A program made the position numbers and the translations under genes. DNA of 64,000 nt from Unio delphinus (lineage: Eukaryota > Mollusca > Bivalvia > Unionida > Unionidae). The DNA is taken from positions 6,309,501 through 6,373,500 of the forward strand of contig JAQISU010000233.1 of assembly GCA_029339505.1 (NCBI GenBank), given 5' to 3'. Shown one piece after another: positions 26,541 to 36,844 of this stretch. Numbering within the stretch: the stretch's first letter is position 1; every line of letters begins with the position of its first letter. The notes beneath the pieces were generated by a model. The model was not told the origin of the DNA. It did not search any database and saw nothing but the letters and a program-made list of their open reading frames with translations.

Positions 26541-27400
26541 TGTTACGGCTATTAGATTTAATTTATTTTATTTTTTATTGTTAAATCTAAATTTGTCATT
26601 TAGGGTTTAACATTTATTCATTAATTGGGAGTTTTTTTTCTAGAAAATTCAGTTTAGGCTCTAATTGTAAACAAGTTTTGACCTTGGCTTGTTTGACCTA
26701 AATCCTGACCTTGCTTTAGACATTGTCAACAAGCCTCTAAAACGTTTGGTCAATTTCAAGGACAACATTTTTATTTTTTGTTCTTATGGGTGGGAAGTAA
26801 ATGATTTCCTTCTAGATCATTCCATTATTACGTGACTTGGAGAAGGTAGCTTCTTTCTGTGACCTTCCAGAATCACATGATTCCTCTTGTTTACGAAGGA
26901 ATTACATATATATATATATAGCTGTGTTTTGGAGGCTAACTTTAGTAGAATTTGGGCTTATTTTAAAGTTAAGTTGTGTATTTCATGTTTGAGTGTTAAA
27001 TTTTATTATTTTGTTCTGGACTTTGTGTCAATTCGTTGGAAAAGAAGAATTATTCTATTTATTTGGAAAAAGGACATATGTTTATGATTTTCATTTGGAT
27101 GATAACAAAACAAGAACAACGAAACAAGAACTGCATCACGTGACATTGTCAGCCATTTTGGATTACATCGTCAAGATTCGAACCTGGAACTATTAGAACA
27201 TTTATTTATCAGGACTTGCAATTCTATTAGTGGATTATTTTGTGAATTCTATACTTGTTGGATTTGATTCTCTAAAACCGTAAGTTTATTTATTTTATGA
27301 AAATAATTGTACTAAATAAATTATTGTTAAAGTTTTACAAGCTTGTTAGTTTTCACTCTTTCTGTGCTGCTGCTTATAATTCGAGCCTAAGCACGTAACA
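26541..27400 (+). repeat. 5' LTR (860 bp)
   Basis: Starts tgttacggct and ends gcacgtaaca. Aligning it by eye to the 3' LTR gives about twenty substitutions and four small indels, roughly 98 percent identity. A TATA-like acatatatatatatat lies at about 26903-26920 and an AATAAA at 27315-27320, which fit promoter and polyadenylation signals bounding R. Short open frames inside both LTRs are not genes. Confidence 0.97.
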
Positions 27401-27407
27401 TAGAAAT

Positions 27408-27425
27408 TGGGGGCTCGTCCGGGAT
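27408..27425 (+). other. Primer-binding site, tRNA-Pro
   Basis: The 18 nt tggggctcgtccgggat-type site (27408-27425, with five G after the first T) is complementary to the conserved 3' end of animal tRNA-Pro including its CCA. It sits seven bases after the 5' LTR. The same primer is used by murine-leukaemia-type retroviruses. Confidence 0.93.
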
Positions 27426-27521
27426 TGAGATTTGAGATAAATTTGAATTTAAATTTGAATTTCCCCTAGTTCTTTTTTGAAAAATTTTAATTTTTAGTGA
27501 GACTAACACGCTTGTATCAAA

Positions 27522-27881
27522 ATGACATCTAAGGAAGAAATATTTCTTTCTAATCCTACCCAGGAGCAATTTGATCTTTTCAAAAAAGATGAGTTGGTTC
27601 AACTTGCCAGGAAATACGATCTTTCCGAAGTGAAGGCTTCTTTAACGAAACAAGATATCAAAAAGATTTTGGTCCAGTATTTGGTAGAACAGGATATTTT
27701 GGAACAAAGTGCTTTGATTCCAGTCAGTAAGTCTACACCAGATTCTGACATTAAACTGAAGGAATTAGAATTAAAATTCAAGATGGAATTAGAGTTAAAG
27801 AAGCTGGAATTTCAGAGGGAGAGTGAATTAGAGTTAAAAAAAAATGGAATTTCAGGAAAGGGAGAAAGAAAAGCAAATTGA
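27522..27881 (+). pseudogene. gag: gag N-terminal part, frame broken
   Basis: The frame opens at a true ATG 121 bp after the LTR. Residues 1-60 form a compact helical region with LFKKDELVQLARKYDLSEVK and then KQDIKKILVQYLVE, the usual start of Gmr1-like Gag proteins as I know them. From residue 80 it becomes a charged Glu/Lys coiled-coil repeat. At an A-run near 27836-27844 the frame slips by one base, giving an early stop at 27879-27881, while the shifted frame continues the same Glu/Lys pattern. The start of Gag is therefore present but separated from the capsid. Confidence 0.85.
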
Positions 27882-28150
27882 ATTACAAAAAGAGCAGATG
27901 CGGATTGATAGAGAGAGAGAGAGAGGAGAAAGAGAAACAATTACAATCTGAAAAAGAGGAGTGAGAGAGAGAGACAATTTGAATTACAAAAAGAGCAGAT
28001 GCAGATTGAGAGAGAGGAGAAAGAAAAACAAATTGAATTACAAAAAGAGCAGATGCTAATTGATAGAGAGAAAGAGAAGAGAGAGACAGGAAAGGGAGAA
28101 AGAAAGACAATTTGAATAACAAAAAGAGCAAATGCAAATTGAAAAAGAAA
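27836..28150 (+). repeat. Gag coiled-coil tandem repeat with disabling mutations
   Basis: Three to four degenerate units of roughly 75-80 bp encode variations of ELQKEQMQIEREEKEKQ (for example the dna gaattacaaaaagagcagat at 27880, 27979 and 28034). Besides the A-run slip there are further frame changes near 27900-27960 and a TAA at 28117-28119 where sister units have TTA (Leu), directly upstream of the 563-codon frame. Confidence 0.8.
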
Positions 28151-29823
28151 TTAAAATGAAAGAAATAGAGCTGGCAGGTGAGAATCACCATCATACTTCA
28201 AATCAAAATTTTGATTTAGCAAGGAATATTAGATTAGTGCCCCCTTTTAAAGAAAAAGAAGTAGATAAATATTTCATTCTTTCTGAAAAAGTTGCAGAAA
28301 ATTTCAAGTGGCCAAGAGAAAATTGGACTCAGTTACTACAATGTGTAATTACTGGTAAGGCTAGTGAGATTTACACTTCACTGTCTGTTCAGCAAAGTGG
28401 TGATTATGATGTAGTTAAAGAATGCATTTTAAGAGGTTACGAGTTAGTTCCTGAAGCTTATAGGCAAAAATTTAGAAATTACAGAAAAGAAGCTGGACAA
28501 ACTCATCTCGAATTTGCTAGACAAAAAGAACAGTTGTTTGATAGATGGTGTTTAGCCAAGAAAGTCGAGCAAGATTATCAAAATCTCAAGCAAATTATAT
28601 TAATTGAAGAGTTCAAAAACTGTGGTCATAGTGATGTTAAAACTTATCTTGAGGAGCATCAAATTGAAACCTTGGAAAATGCTGCTCGAGCTGCTGACGA
28701 ATATTCTTTGACACATAAAGTTCCTTTTGTTAACAAGACTTCTACTCAACAATTTAATGGCAGAAGAGTATTTCCGCCTAATTCAAGCCCTTCTAAAACT
28801 CAAACTAACACAACTTTCAAAGATCAGACTTCAGAGAAGTTTGATTCTAGATCCTTGTCTCTTCTGACGTGTAACTTTTGCAAGAAAAAAGGACACGTTA
28901 TTTCTGATTGCTACAAATTGAAAAATAGGCATCAGAATCAAGATAGACCTGTTCCAAATGCTCTTATTTACAAGAGGTCAAGGTCACAGTCATGTATTGA
29001 AAGCAATATAATTGTTGGGTCTAATAAATCCCAGTCTGATTTTGATATGGAGAATTATGAACCATTCATATCGAAGGGTTCTATATCACTCTTGGGTGAT
29101 TCAGCCAATCCCACCCCTATTAAAATTTTAAGGGACACAGGAGCCGCTCAGAGTCTTTTATTATCAGGTACTTTGCCTTTTTCTGAGAAGTCTTCTTCTA
29201 ATGAAAGTGTTCTTGTTCAGGGAGTAGAGTGCGGCTTTGTTAATATTCCTCTCCATTGTGTAAATTTGTCATCAGACGTAGTGTCAGGACCTGTGACAAT
29301 CGGAACGGTCTCGGTTTTACCTGTTGAGGGAATAGATTTATTGCTAGGCAACGACTTAGCTGGAGACAAGGTTGTGGTTAATCCACTTGTAACTGACAAG
29401 CCTAATTTGGATCAGAAAGTTGATCCAATTGAAAAAGAAATCCCTGATATACTTCAAGCTTGTACGGTTACTAGAGCTATGGTAAAGAAAGCTCTTGAGA
29501 ATGAAGTTGAAAAGGGCAGTATTCCCTTATCTGACACCTGCGTGGGTCAGGTTTATGATGTTATAGAAGCCAGCATTCCTTCAACTGACGCTTGTAAAGG
29601 TCAGGTTTTTGATGAGGTCACTTTTACTCTTGGTTTAGATCAATCAGAAGGTATTGATCATAGTGATCCTCTTTTGACAACTCATTCTCTTTATTCTAAT
29701 CAGGGTCATGATTTTGAGAGTGATGTTACAGAGGGCAGCATTCCTTCAACTGGCGCTTGTATAGGTCAGGTTTTTGATGAGATCACTTTTTACTCTTGGT
29801 TTAGATCAATCAGAAGGTATTGA
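28132..29823 (+). pseudogene. Gag capsid, zinc knuckle and protease polyprotein
   Basis: 563 codons from an internal Met; the true frame extends upstream but is cut by a TAA at 28117. Residues about 50-195 form the capsid C-terminal region resembling the SCAN domain, with FKWPRENWTQLLQCVITGKA and YRQKFRNYRKEAGQTHLEFA. A CX2CX4HX4C zinc knuckle uses C247, C250, H255 and C260. The retropepsin has its catalytic D335-T336-G337 and a downstream LLLGND at 404-409. After it lies a linker with a repeated 55-residue segment. The frame ends in a one-base T insertion near 29786-29790, so the 3' part continues in another frame. Function when intact: particle assembly and polyprotein cleavage. Confidence 0.9.
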
Positions 29824-29850
29824 TCATAGTGATCCTCTTTTAATTACTCA
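29513..29850 (+). repeat. 165-bp coding tandem repeat between protease and integrase
   Basis: Copies start at about 29571 and 29736 (cagcattccttcaact), 165 bp apart. They encode SIPSTDACKGQVFDEVTFTL and SIPSTGACIGQVFDEI respectively, followed in both by GLDQSEGIDHSDPLL. A shorter, older copy begins near 29519 (IPLSDTCVGQVYD). The second copy has TTTTT where the first has TTTT, which causes the frameshift. Confidence 0.9.
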
Positions 29851-30487
29851 TTCTCTTAATCAGGGTGATAAACGACAGTCACTTGTCGTCGAACAGGAAA
29901 AAGATCCTGAGATCTCCTGTTTGTTTCAAAGGGTCATAGATGAGACTGAAGTTACTGAAGTTCCTGTCTGTTATTTCATTAAAAATGGAATTCTTATGAG
30001 AAAATGGAGACCTCCCGAGGTACCTGCTGGTGATGAATGGCCAGTGAACTATCAAATTGTAGTTCCAAAACCTTACAGACGGGAAATACTTAATTTGGCC
30101 CATGAAACTCTTTTGGCTGGTCATTTAGGGATTAATAAAATGTATCACAGGATCTTGACTCACTTCTATTGGCCAAAAATCAAAAGTGATGTTGCCAAAT
30201 ACTGTAGATCTTGTCATACTTGTCAAATGGTAGGAAAAAACAATCAGAAGATACCTAAGGCTCATCTGCAACCTATTCCTGCCTTTGACGAATCATTTAG
30301 TAGAATTATGGTAGATTGTGTAGATCCCTTACCTAAGACCAAGTCAAGTAAGCATTTAAAGTTAAAAATGAAACTATGGTTTGAAAGAACTACAAGGGAG
30401 AGAACTTTTGAGTCTGGTAATGGTCTTCTTACTTTACTTCAAATTAGATATTACGGCCCTTACAAAGTTAAGAAGAAAATGAATTAG
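29774..30487 (+). pseudogene. Integrase, catalytic core deleted
   Basis: Continues the polyprotein in the +1 frame after 29790. The zinc-binding domain is HX6HX29CX2C, with His codons at 30101 and 30122 and Cys codons at 30212 and 30221. The core begins at SRIMVDCVDPLPKTK, holding the first catalytic Asp. About 15 residues later the sequence jumps to KLKMKLWFERTTRERTFESG and RYYGPYKVKKK, the post-core and GPY-type C-terminal segment. The second Asp and the Glu of the DDE triad are absent. The deletion point is near 30350, and a stop follows at 30485-30487. No RT lies between protease and integrase. Confidence 0.9.
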
Positions 30488-30759
30488 TTAAAGTATAGTA
30501 TTAGTGCTCCTGGGATCTAAATTAATTATAGGAGTACCAGTATATTGAAAGAGATAGCCATGTTAAAGATGTAATTAATTTAGTTGTATCTGTCCCACTC
30601 GGTGAAGAAATGTCATCGGATTCTACTGACATTGGAGCGACGAATTGTTGGAATTCAGAAATTATAAACAAATCTAGACCAGAAACTTTCACAGTTGCAA
30701 GTGCAAGAAAGAAATGAACTAAAAGTTATTATTATATGAGCACTTATGTCCAGATATTC

Positions 30760-31420
30760 TTACCAGGACAAACAAAATTTTCATGACGCTGAAATTGAAA
30801 ATTCCAAACAGCATCCATGCTGGACGAGTCCACTCAAACAGGAATACTTGGAAAAGGAAATTCAATATTTGCTGGAGAATGATTTATCAAGCCCAGTAAA
30901 AGTGATTGGAGTTCACTATGCATACTTGTTCCTAAACCAGATAAAACTTTCCGTATGTGCACTGATTAAAGGAAGGTGAACAGAGTGACAAAAACAGATT
31001 CATTCCCAATAACAAGAATTGACTATTCTATTGATAAAATTGGGAATGCCAAGTACGTCACCAAATTCTGACCTTCTGAAAGGATTTTGGCAGATTCCAC
31101 TACGGAAAGAGCAAAGGAAAACTCAACATTGCGATTCCAAAAGAACTCTACTAATATAAAGAAAGTCCATTTCAAAGTCTCATAAAAATGTTCATCTCTG
31201 GTCTAGAGATTTGTGACGTCATCATCTACAACGACACCTGGAAAGAACATCTAGCAACAATTAGAAAATTCTTTGACAGACTCACTAATGCGTGTCTGAC
31301 TGTTAATTTATTTAAAAGTGAGTTCTGTCTTGCTAGAGTAGCTTTCTTAGGACATTTAGTGGGACATGGACAAGTTAAAAGGTTGAGGCTATTTCTTGAT
31401 AATATAATTGTAGACACTCT
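30760..31420 (+). pseudogene. Reverse transcriptase remnant
   Basis: RT follows integrase. Visible parts are LKQEYLEKEIQYLLENDL (about 30825-30885); after a frame change PKPDKTFRMCTD; then KVNRVTKTDSFPITRIDYS; and after another, DLLKGFWQIPL with the first catalytic Asp (about 31068-31100). Then comes a long internal loss, followed by ISGLEICDVIIYNDTWKEHL at about 31195-31255 and FKSEFCLARVAFLGHLVGHG. The YxDD-box residues before DVIIYND are deleted. Lesions include a frameshift near 30895, a TAA near 30965, a T insertion near 31067 and a TAA near 31160. The thumb and RNase H are absent. Confidence 0.88.
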
Positions 31421-31536
31421 TTGCCGTGTATAATTTATTATATTGTGTAATTTGTACTAGTTCTTTTAATCTCAGATGTAAATTGGTTTGTGATAAAAAG
31501 AAAGTTTTATCATATAAACCTTTCTTTTTATTTTAT

Positions 31537-31545
31537 GGGGGAAGG
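31537..31545 (+). other. Polypurine tract
   Basis: gggggaagg directly abuts the 3' LTR, the expected plus-strand primer for reverse transcription. Confidence 0.85.
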
Positions 31546-32402
31546 TGTTACGGCTATTGGATTTAATTTATTTTATTTTTTATTGGTAAATCCAAATTTG
31601 TCATTTAGGGTTTAATATTTATTCATTAATTGGGAGTTTTTTTTTTCTAGAAAATTCAGTTTAGGCTCTAATTGTAAACAAGTTTTGACCTTGGCTTGTT
31701 TGACCTAAATCCTGACCTTGCTTTAGACATTGTCAACAAGCCTCTAAAACTATTGGTCAATTTCAAGGACAACATTTTTATTTTTTGTTCTTGAGGGTGG
31801 GAAGTGAATGATTTCCTTCTAGATCATTCCATTATTACGTGACTTTGAGAAGGTAGCTTCTTTCTGTGACCTTCCAGAATCACATGATTCCTCTTGTTTA
31901 CGAGGGAATTACATATATGTATATAGCTGTGTTTTGGAGGCTAACTTTAGTAGAATTTGGGCTTATTTTAAAGTTAAGTTGTGTATTTCATGTTTGAGTG
32001 TTAAATTTTATTATTTTGTTCTGGACTTTGTGTCAGTTCGTTGGAAAAGAAGAATTATTCTATTTATTTGGAAAAAGGACATATGTTTATGATTTTTATT
32101 TGGATGATAACAAAACAAGAACAACGAAACAAGAACTGCATCAAGTGACATTGTCAGCCATTTTGGATTACATCGTCAAGATTCGAACCTGGAACTATTA
32201 GAACATTTATTTATCAGGACTTGCAATTCTATTAGTGGATTATTTTGTGAATTCTATACTTGTTGGATTTGATTCTCTAAAACCGTAAGTTTATTTATTT
32301 TATGAAAATAATTGTACTAAATAAATCATTGTTAAAGTTATACAAGCTTGTTAGTTTTCACTCTTTCTGTGTTGCTTCTTATTCGAGCCTAAGCACGTAA
32401 CA
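31546..32402 (+). repeat. 3' LTR (857 bp)
   Basis: Same TG...CA ends as the 5' LTR. It differs by about twenty substitutions, a two-base longer T run near 31640, a shorter TA run near 31920 and a 3-bp gap near 32380. Confidence 0.97.
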
Positions 32403-33480
32403 ATACGTGTACTAAGCCATGTGGTATCTAATTTGTTCGAAATGGAAGATGTCAACTAGTGCTAACATATATTGCTCGTGAAACAAGGTCGAAACAAGAA
32501 ATAAAACAAACATTGAGCAAACATATGCAAACCCGAACTTGGTTTCTTGGCCTAATGAGACAATGGTAGGTTGTGTACTTTGCAGTTTGGTCCCTATTTT
32601 CATCCTGTACAATTTACGTTTGCTAAATATGATACTATGTTCTTCACACTGTTTCCAAAATATTTACATCAATCTGTCCACATTGTTTCGAAAACATTTG
32701 AAGGAGTATGTTCATAGGGGTTTTGGCGTTCCAAGACCTGGGGGAACCGCCCAGTCCGTACACCCTTTTTAGCACACTACTACATGACTCGACTTAACGC
32801 GATTTTAACTGTGATAGGTAGGTCAGCAGTAGTAGTAGCAGTAACATGCGAGTTCAGCGATTTTCATCTGAATGATGAACTCTAACGAGTTAATTGATAA
32901 AAGTGTCAGGCACATATTTCAATATGATATCCGGTTTGAACGCAAATCGTGATTGCCAAGAAATGGTATATAACAATTATTGCATATTTCATAATCTAAG
33001 CCTTATTTGCAATTGTAATCTTCAAATCAAGTACATAATTTTTTTATCTTAAGAAAATAAAAATTTATTGTATGCGTGTGTTTCAACATTTTGGTTTGCA
33101 TTGATAACTGGAATCTCATGCGACTATTTGCAATTCCAGTCAAATGTTTATGTTTGTGCTGTTTCGTTGTTATTATATATAAATTAAGTACAATACAAAT
33201 TATGAATAGTGGTGGTTAAGTCCATGTAGATAGTATCGATAAAGGTTTGCCAATACACATATGGGGGCGAACAGTACGACATAACTGTGACCCGTAGCGC
33301 GCGATACACTGTACGAACAAAAACGATTTGCACTGAATAGCTTTTAATGATAAAAATAGAATAATACTTAAAGTTCCTTTTGTTAGTTTATCGAAGTAAA
33401 ATGCTGCAAATAAAACGAATTATCATATAGAATAGTTTTTCTTTGCTTCCGACAAGTTTGTAATGTTTGGAGAGTTGCTA
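32403..33480. repeat. Diverged 1.5-kb array, unit 1, right part
   Basis: Resumes immediately after the LTR element: tactaagccatgtggta matches unit 3 tagtaaaccatgtggta (35770), followed by a tttgttc, a gaaacaag and an aatttacgtttgct segment in the same order as units 2-4. The end (32825-32900) matches the unit 4 end (37690-37760). Confidence 0.65.
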
Positions 33481-33729
33481 CTGTTGTTGTTGTTATTATT
33501 ATAGAGCTTAACGCTATTTTTCGGCACACGATAGGCTATACATGGCTGCCAGTATTAATGGTTGAGGAAGAGCTCGGAAAACCCAGGAAAGAACCACCGA
33601 CCCACGTAAAGCTATCGGCAAGCTTTCTCACATACCCACATTGGCCGAATCCGAGATTTGAACCCACGCAGACAGAGGTGAGACGGCAGTGATCCGTAAC
33701 GGAGAGTGCTTTGACCACTCGATGATGTT
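33481..33729 (-). mobile_element. SINE family A, minus-strand copy
   Basis: Reverse complement shows the full order: a head with cgagtggtcaaagcactc, a B-box-like gggttcaaatctcggattcg, tatgtgagaaagcttgcc, a gtgggtcggtggttctttcc stretch, ccattaatactggcagcc, agcgttaa and a short AAC-rich tail. No target duplication was evident. Confidence 0.85.
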
Positions 33730-33764
33730 AGGAAAGAATAACAATGGATTTATATCAGCATGCT

Positions 33765-35160
33765 AAAACCAAACGCCATTTGCTTCCAAAATATAACGCA
33801 CATCTGGCTCCGTAGCAACAGACAGCATTCCAAAAATGCCTCAATTCATTTCTGTAAAAAGTACTTCAGGAATTGAAAATCTTATGTTAAGAATTCTGAG
33901 CCGCAGAGAATGAAAGCCGCGCAGAATATTCACTCTGCATGGAAGAATGCAAAGCATTCGAAACACAGTCGGGCCAAAATCTGGACCCTCTGTAACAGAC
34001 TGGCATGGTTAGAAAAAAATGTACAGACGCGTGCATCAGATGCTTCAGAGATTATAAGATCAGTGTGTAGGTTTCAATCAGAGAAGAACGATACAGATTA
34101 CCTCCGTCTGACATTTAGTTAATAGTAACCTAGGTTATGTGCAGTAAAGCATGTGACACTGTGGTAATGCATTTGTTCCTTGATGGAACATAGTAACTGA
34201 TGTTATGACATAAGTCGAAACAAGCAATACCAAATTTGAGCACGCTCTGATTTCACTCCCCCCAGCTTAATATCATGGACTAATGAGAAAACGGAAAGTT
34301 TTAAACTACTTTAAAACGTAATCTATCAAAACCCAGATGTGAAGCGTAAGCTGTATGTTTGAAGGTGAAACATACGTATTTACGAGGAGGCGTGCATTTG
34401 GTTCCATATTCTATCTTGTGTGATGTACGTCTGCTCGAAATTCGGCTTGCATGATAATGATACGCTTACCGTACCGTACCCAACCTATTCGATGGGTTCT
34501 GTGCAAAACACAACATTGAAAAAGTATATCTTAGATATTTATTATAAAACACGGGTACCAGTTAAGTATAACCATATTTTTATGAAATGCGTCAATAATG
34601 TATTTGCAAGTTTAAGATTTAAGTTCGGTCAATCACATACCAAAATCAATAGTATTTTAACAAACACGAAATGTTGTGCTGTTGAGTGCTTCGAAATATT
34701 TGTATGCACTTACGACATATGGTACCTATAAATATTGGATTTGTTTCGATTCCGATGTGGGTTACTTCCTCATAGTGTCCCGATTTTATTGCTGCTCTTT
34801 ATAGATGCATGTGTGCATACAGATGTATACAATTATGTCAATCACAACATACGAAATGACTATAGCAAAGAACTGCCATATTGTTAGGCTATTTGGTAGA
34901 CACTGTCTATTCAAGCGCTCAATCTAGGTGTAATTTGTTGCAATAATTAATTAAGGTCAGTAAAATCACACAAGTCATGAATGAATTAAGAATCCGTTGT
35001 TATTTCTCATCTTACCAATAATGGACCCTTTATAACAGAGAAGTTAGTGTTACGTTTACAAGAACAATGTCGACAACTCATGTCTAACAATAGTCACATG
35101 TGATTAAAAAAAGTACAAAAACAAGTTGTGAATAGTATTATGAATGTTATTGTCGTCTAG
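33765..35160. repeat. Diverged 1.5-kb array, unit 2
   Basis: Aligned to unit 3 from cagcattccaaa (33822) through atgttaagaattc, gcatggaagaatgca, a tctggaccct stretch, cagacgcgtgca, agagaagaacgatacagatt, tttgttccttgatgga and tgtgatgtacgtctg. Frames open here, such as 33910-34122, are not preserved in units 3 and 4. Confidence 0.75.
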
Positions 35161-35292
35161 TACATACATACATACATACATACATACATACATACATACA
35201 TACATACATACATACATACATACATACATACATACATACATACATACATACATACATACATACATACATACTCCTTAGCAGTAGTTGGTCCT

Positions 35293-35347
<55 letters not shown>
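35160..35347. repeat. (CATA)n and (TA)n microsatellites
   Basis: About 110 bp of CATA tetranucleotides (35160-35270), then after a 24-bp gap about 52 bp of TA (35296-35347). Frames through them are artefacts. Confidence 0.97.
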
Positions 35348-35350
<3 letters not shown>

Positions 35351-35419
35351 CATCACAACATTATCGTGACACGCAGCGTGCACTATGCATGCCTGAACGA
35401 AATATACACACACGTATCA

Positions 35420-36840
35420 GGCTCCCCAGCAACATACAGCATTCCAAAGTGTATGCGTGATTTTACGTAAAACGAATATCAGGAATTGCAAATCTAATGT
35501 TAAGAATTCAGAGCCATAGATAGGACACGCCACACAGAATGTGCTTTAACCATTACTCGGAATGGAAGAATGCAGAGAATTCGAAAGACAGTAGTGCCAG
35601 TATCTGGACCCTGTCTTGTAAAAGACTAGCCTGGTTATAAAATGAATGTCCAGACGCGTGCAGCAGATACTTCAAAGATTTTTAGAGTTGTGTGTAGCCT
35701 CACTCAGAGAAGAACAATACAAATTACCTCCATCTGATATCTGGTTAACAATCCCCGTGCGTATGTGTAGTAAACCATGTGGTACTGCGGTAGCGCATTT
35801 GTTCCTTAATGGAAATTATTAACTGATGTGAAGATTGATTGTTTGTGGCATTCGTTGAAACAAGAAACCCAAAATCTGTGCACGCTTTGCGAAATAAAAC
35901 CGCAACTGCTTATTATCATGGATTAATGCGAATGTTATGAATTGCTTGAAAACTCAATCTATCGAAACTAGGGCATAACCGATTAGCATTTTTCTACCGA
36001 TTTCCGATTCCGTATTTTGGGCATGAAATTTTTCCGATTCCGGATACGCTTCGATTAATCGGAAATGCTAAATCCGTATTTTTTTTCTAAAAAATTTCAT
36101 CTTCCGTTTCCGGGTTTCTGGTATCTGGTTTTGCCGTGTCCAGCATGTTACTTAGTACTTTACCATATCCGACTTCATTTCCGGTTTTCACCCGTCGGTT
36201 CAAATAGATTGTCTCACAGCGTGGTTGTATTGACCATATTGGACTTTTCTGACTTCTTATTTAACTTTATTAACACACTATCGAATGACACGCAGTGTTA
36301 GACACGGTGCTATAGAAATTCAACTTTATTATTTTTATTATCCGAATCGGTCGTTCCTGCCTTGTCCGATTCCGATTAATCGGAAGTTCATACTATCCGG
36401 TGGAATTTCCGGATCAAAAGTCGGTTATGCCCTAATCGAAACTAAAATCGGAATTGTATGCTGTTCTTTTAAAGGCGAAATATGTATCTAACAAGGCAAG
36501 CTGGTGTGATCTACGTCTGTTCGATGCTTGGCCTATATGACGATGATACGCTTATGATATTGTTTGCATTATTTTTTAAGAAGTGTGAGCAAAACATAAA
36601 ACTTGAATCACCAATGTAATACATATTAGGCACATCTCCACCTGAAGGAAAGGAGAGGTCAGGTGTTAGGTGAGTCAAAGACAGTGGTAACTAAAGATCA
36701 AGAGTTGATACAATTCGCAGACACGAATTAGGATGTGACGTCCTGGTTAAATATAAAATATGGATGCCAGTAATAAATGTATTATCAATACATGACAATC
36801 CTTATGTCATAGTCGTGGCATATTGTGCTTGCTAATCTTT
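35420..36840. repeat. Diverged 1.5-kb array, unit 3
   Basis: Starts about 1.65 kb after unit 2 and carries the same ordered blocks. It is interrupted at 35969-36434 by a hAT-like MITE, after which the unit resumes with a ctgtatg-like block and gatctacgtctgttcg. Confidence 0.75.
35969..36434. mobile_element. hAT-like MITE with 8-bp target duplication
   Basis: 466 bp with terminal inverted repeats tagggcataaccga at the left and its complement tcggttatgcccta at the right. It is flanked by the 8-bp direct repeat atcgaaac (35961-35968, 36435-36442). Inner sequence repeats forms of ttccgattccg and attaatcgga in both orientations. It has no transposase, so it would depend on one supplied elsewhere. 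An 8-bp duplication with TAGGG-type ends fits the hAT superfamily. Confidence 0.88.
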
Positions 36841-36844
36841 GCAT

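Larger units (their letters stand above)
26541..32402 (+). mobile_element. Gmr1-like Ty3/gypsy LTR retrotransposon, defective
   Basis: A 5.86-kb element bounded by direct LTRs with TG...CA ends and a 4-bp target duplication, atac, at 26537-26540 and 32403-32406. In order it carries the 5' LTR, a tRNA-Pro primer-binding site, gag with a SCAN-like capsid and zinc knuckle, an aspartic protease, an integrase zinc-binding domain and truncated core, a GPY-type integrase end, damaged reverse transcriptase, a polypurine tract and the 3' LTR. Integrase before reverse transcriptase, with a SCAN-related capsid, is the arrangement known for the Gmr1-like clade. RNase H and much of integrase and RT are missing, so the copy cannot be autonomous. 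Confidence 0.93.

Noticed and set aside
26887..27196. 66-67 aa frames present in both LTRs
   Set aside because: Duplicated only because the LTRs are; they lie across the presumed transcription start and R region and have no domain.
33910..34122. 70-aa plus-strand frame from a true ATG
   Set aside because: It lies in array unit 2; frame and start are not kept in units 3 and 4.
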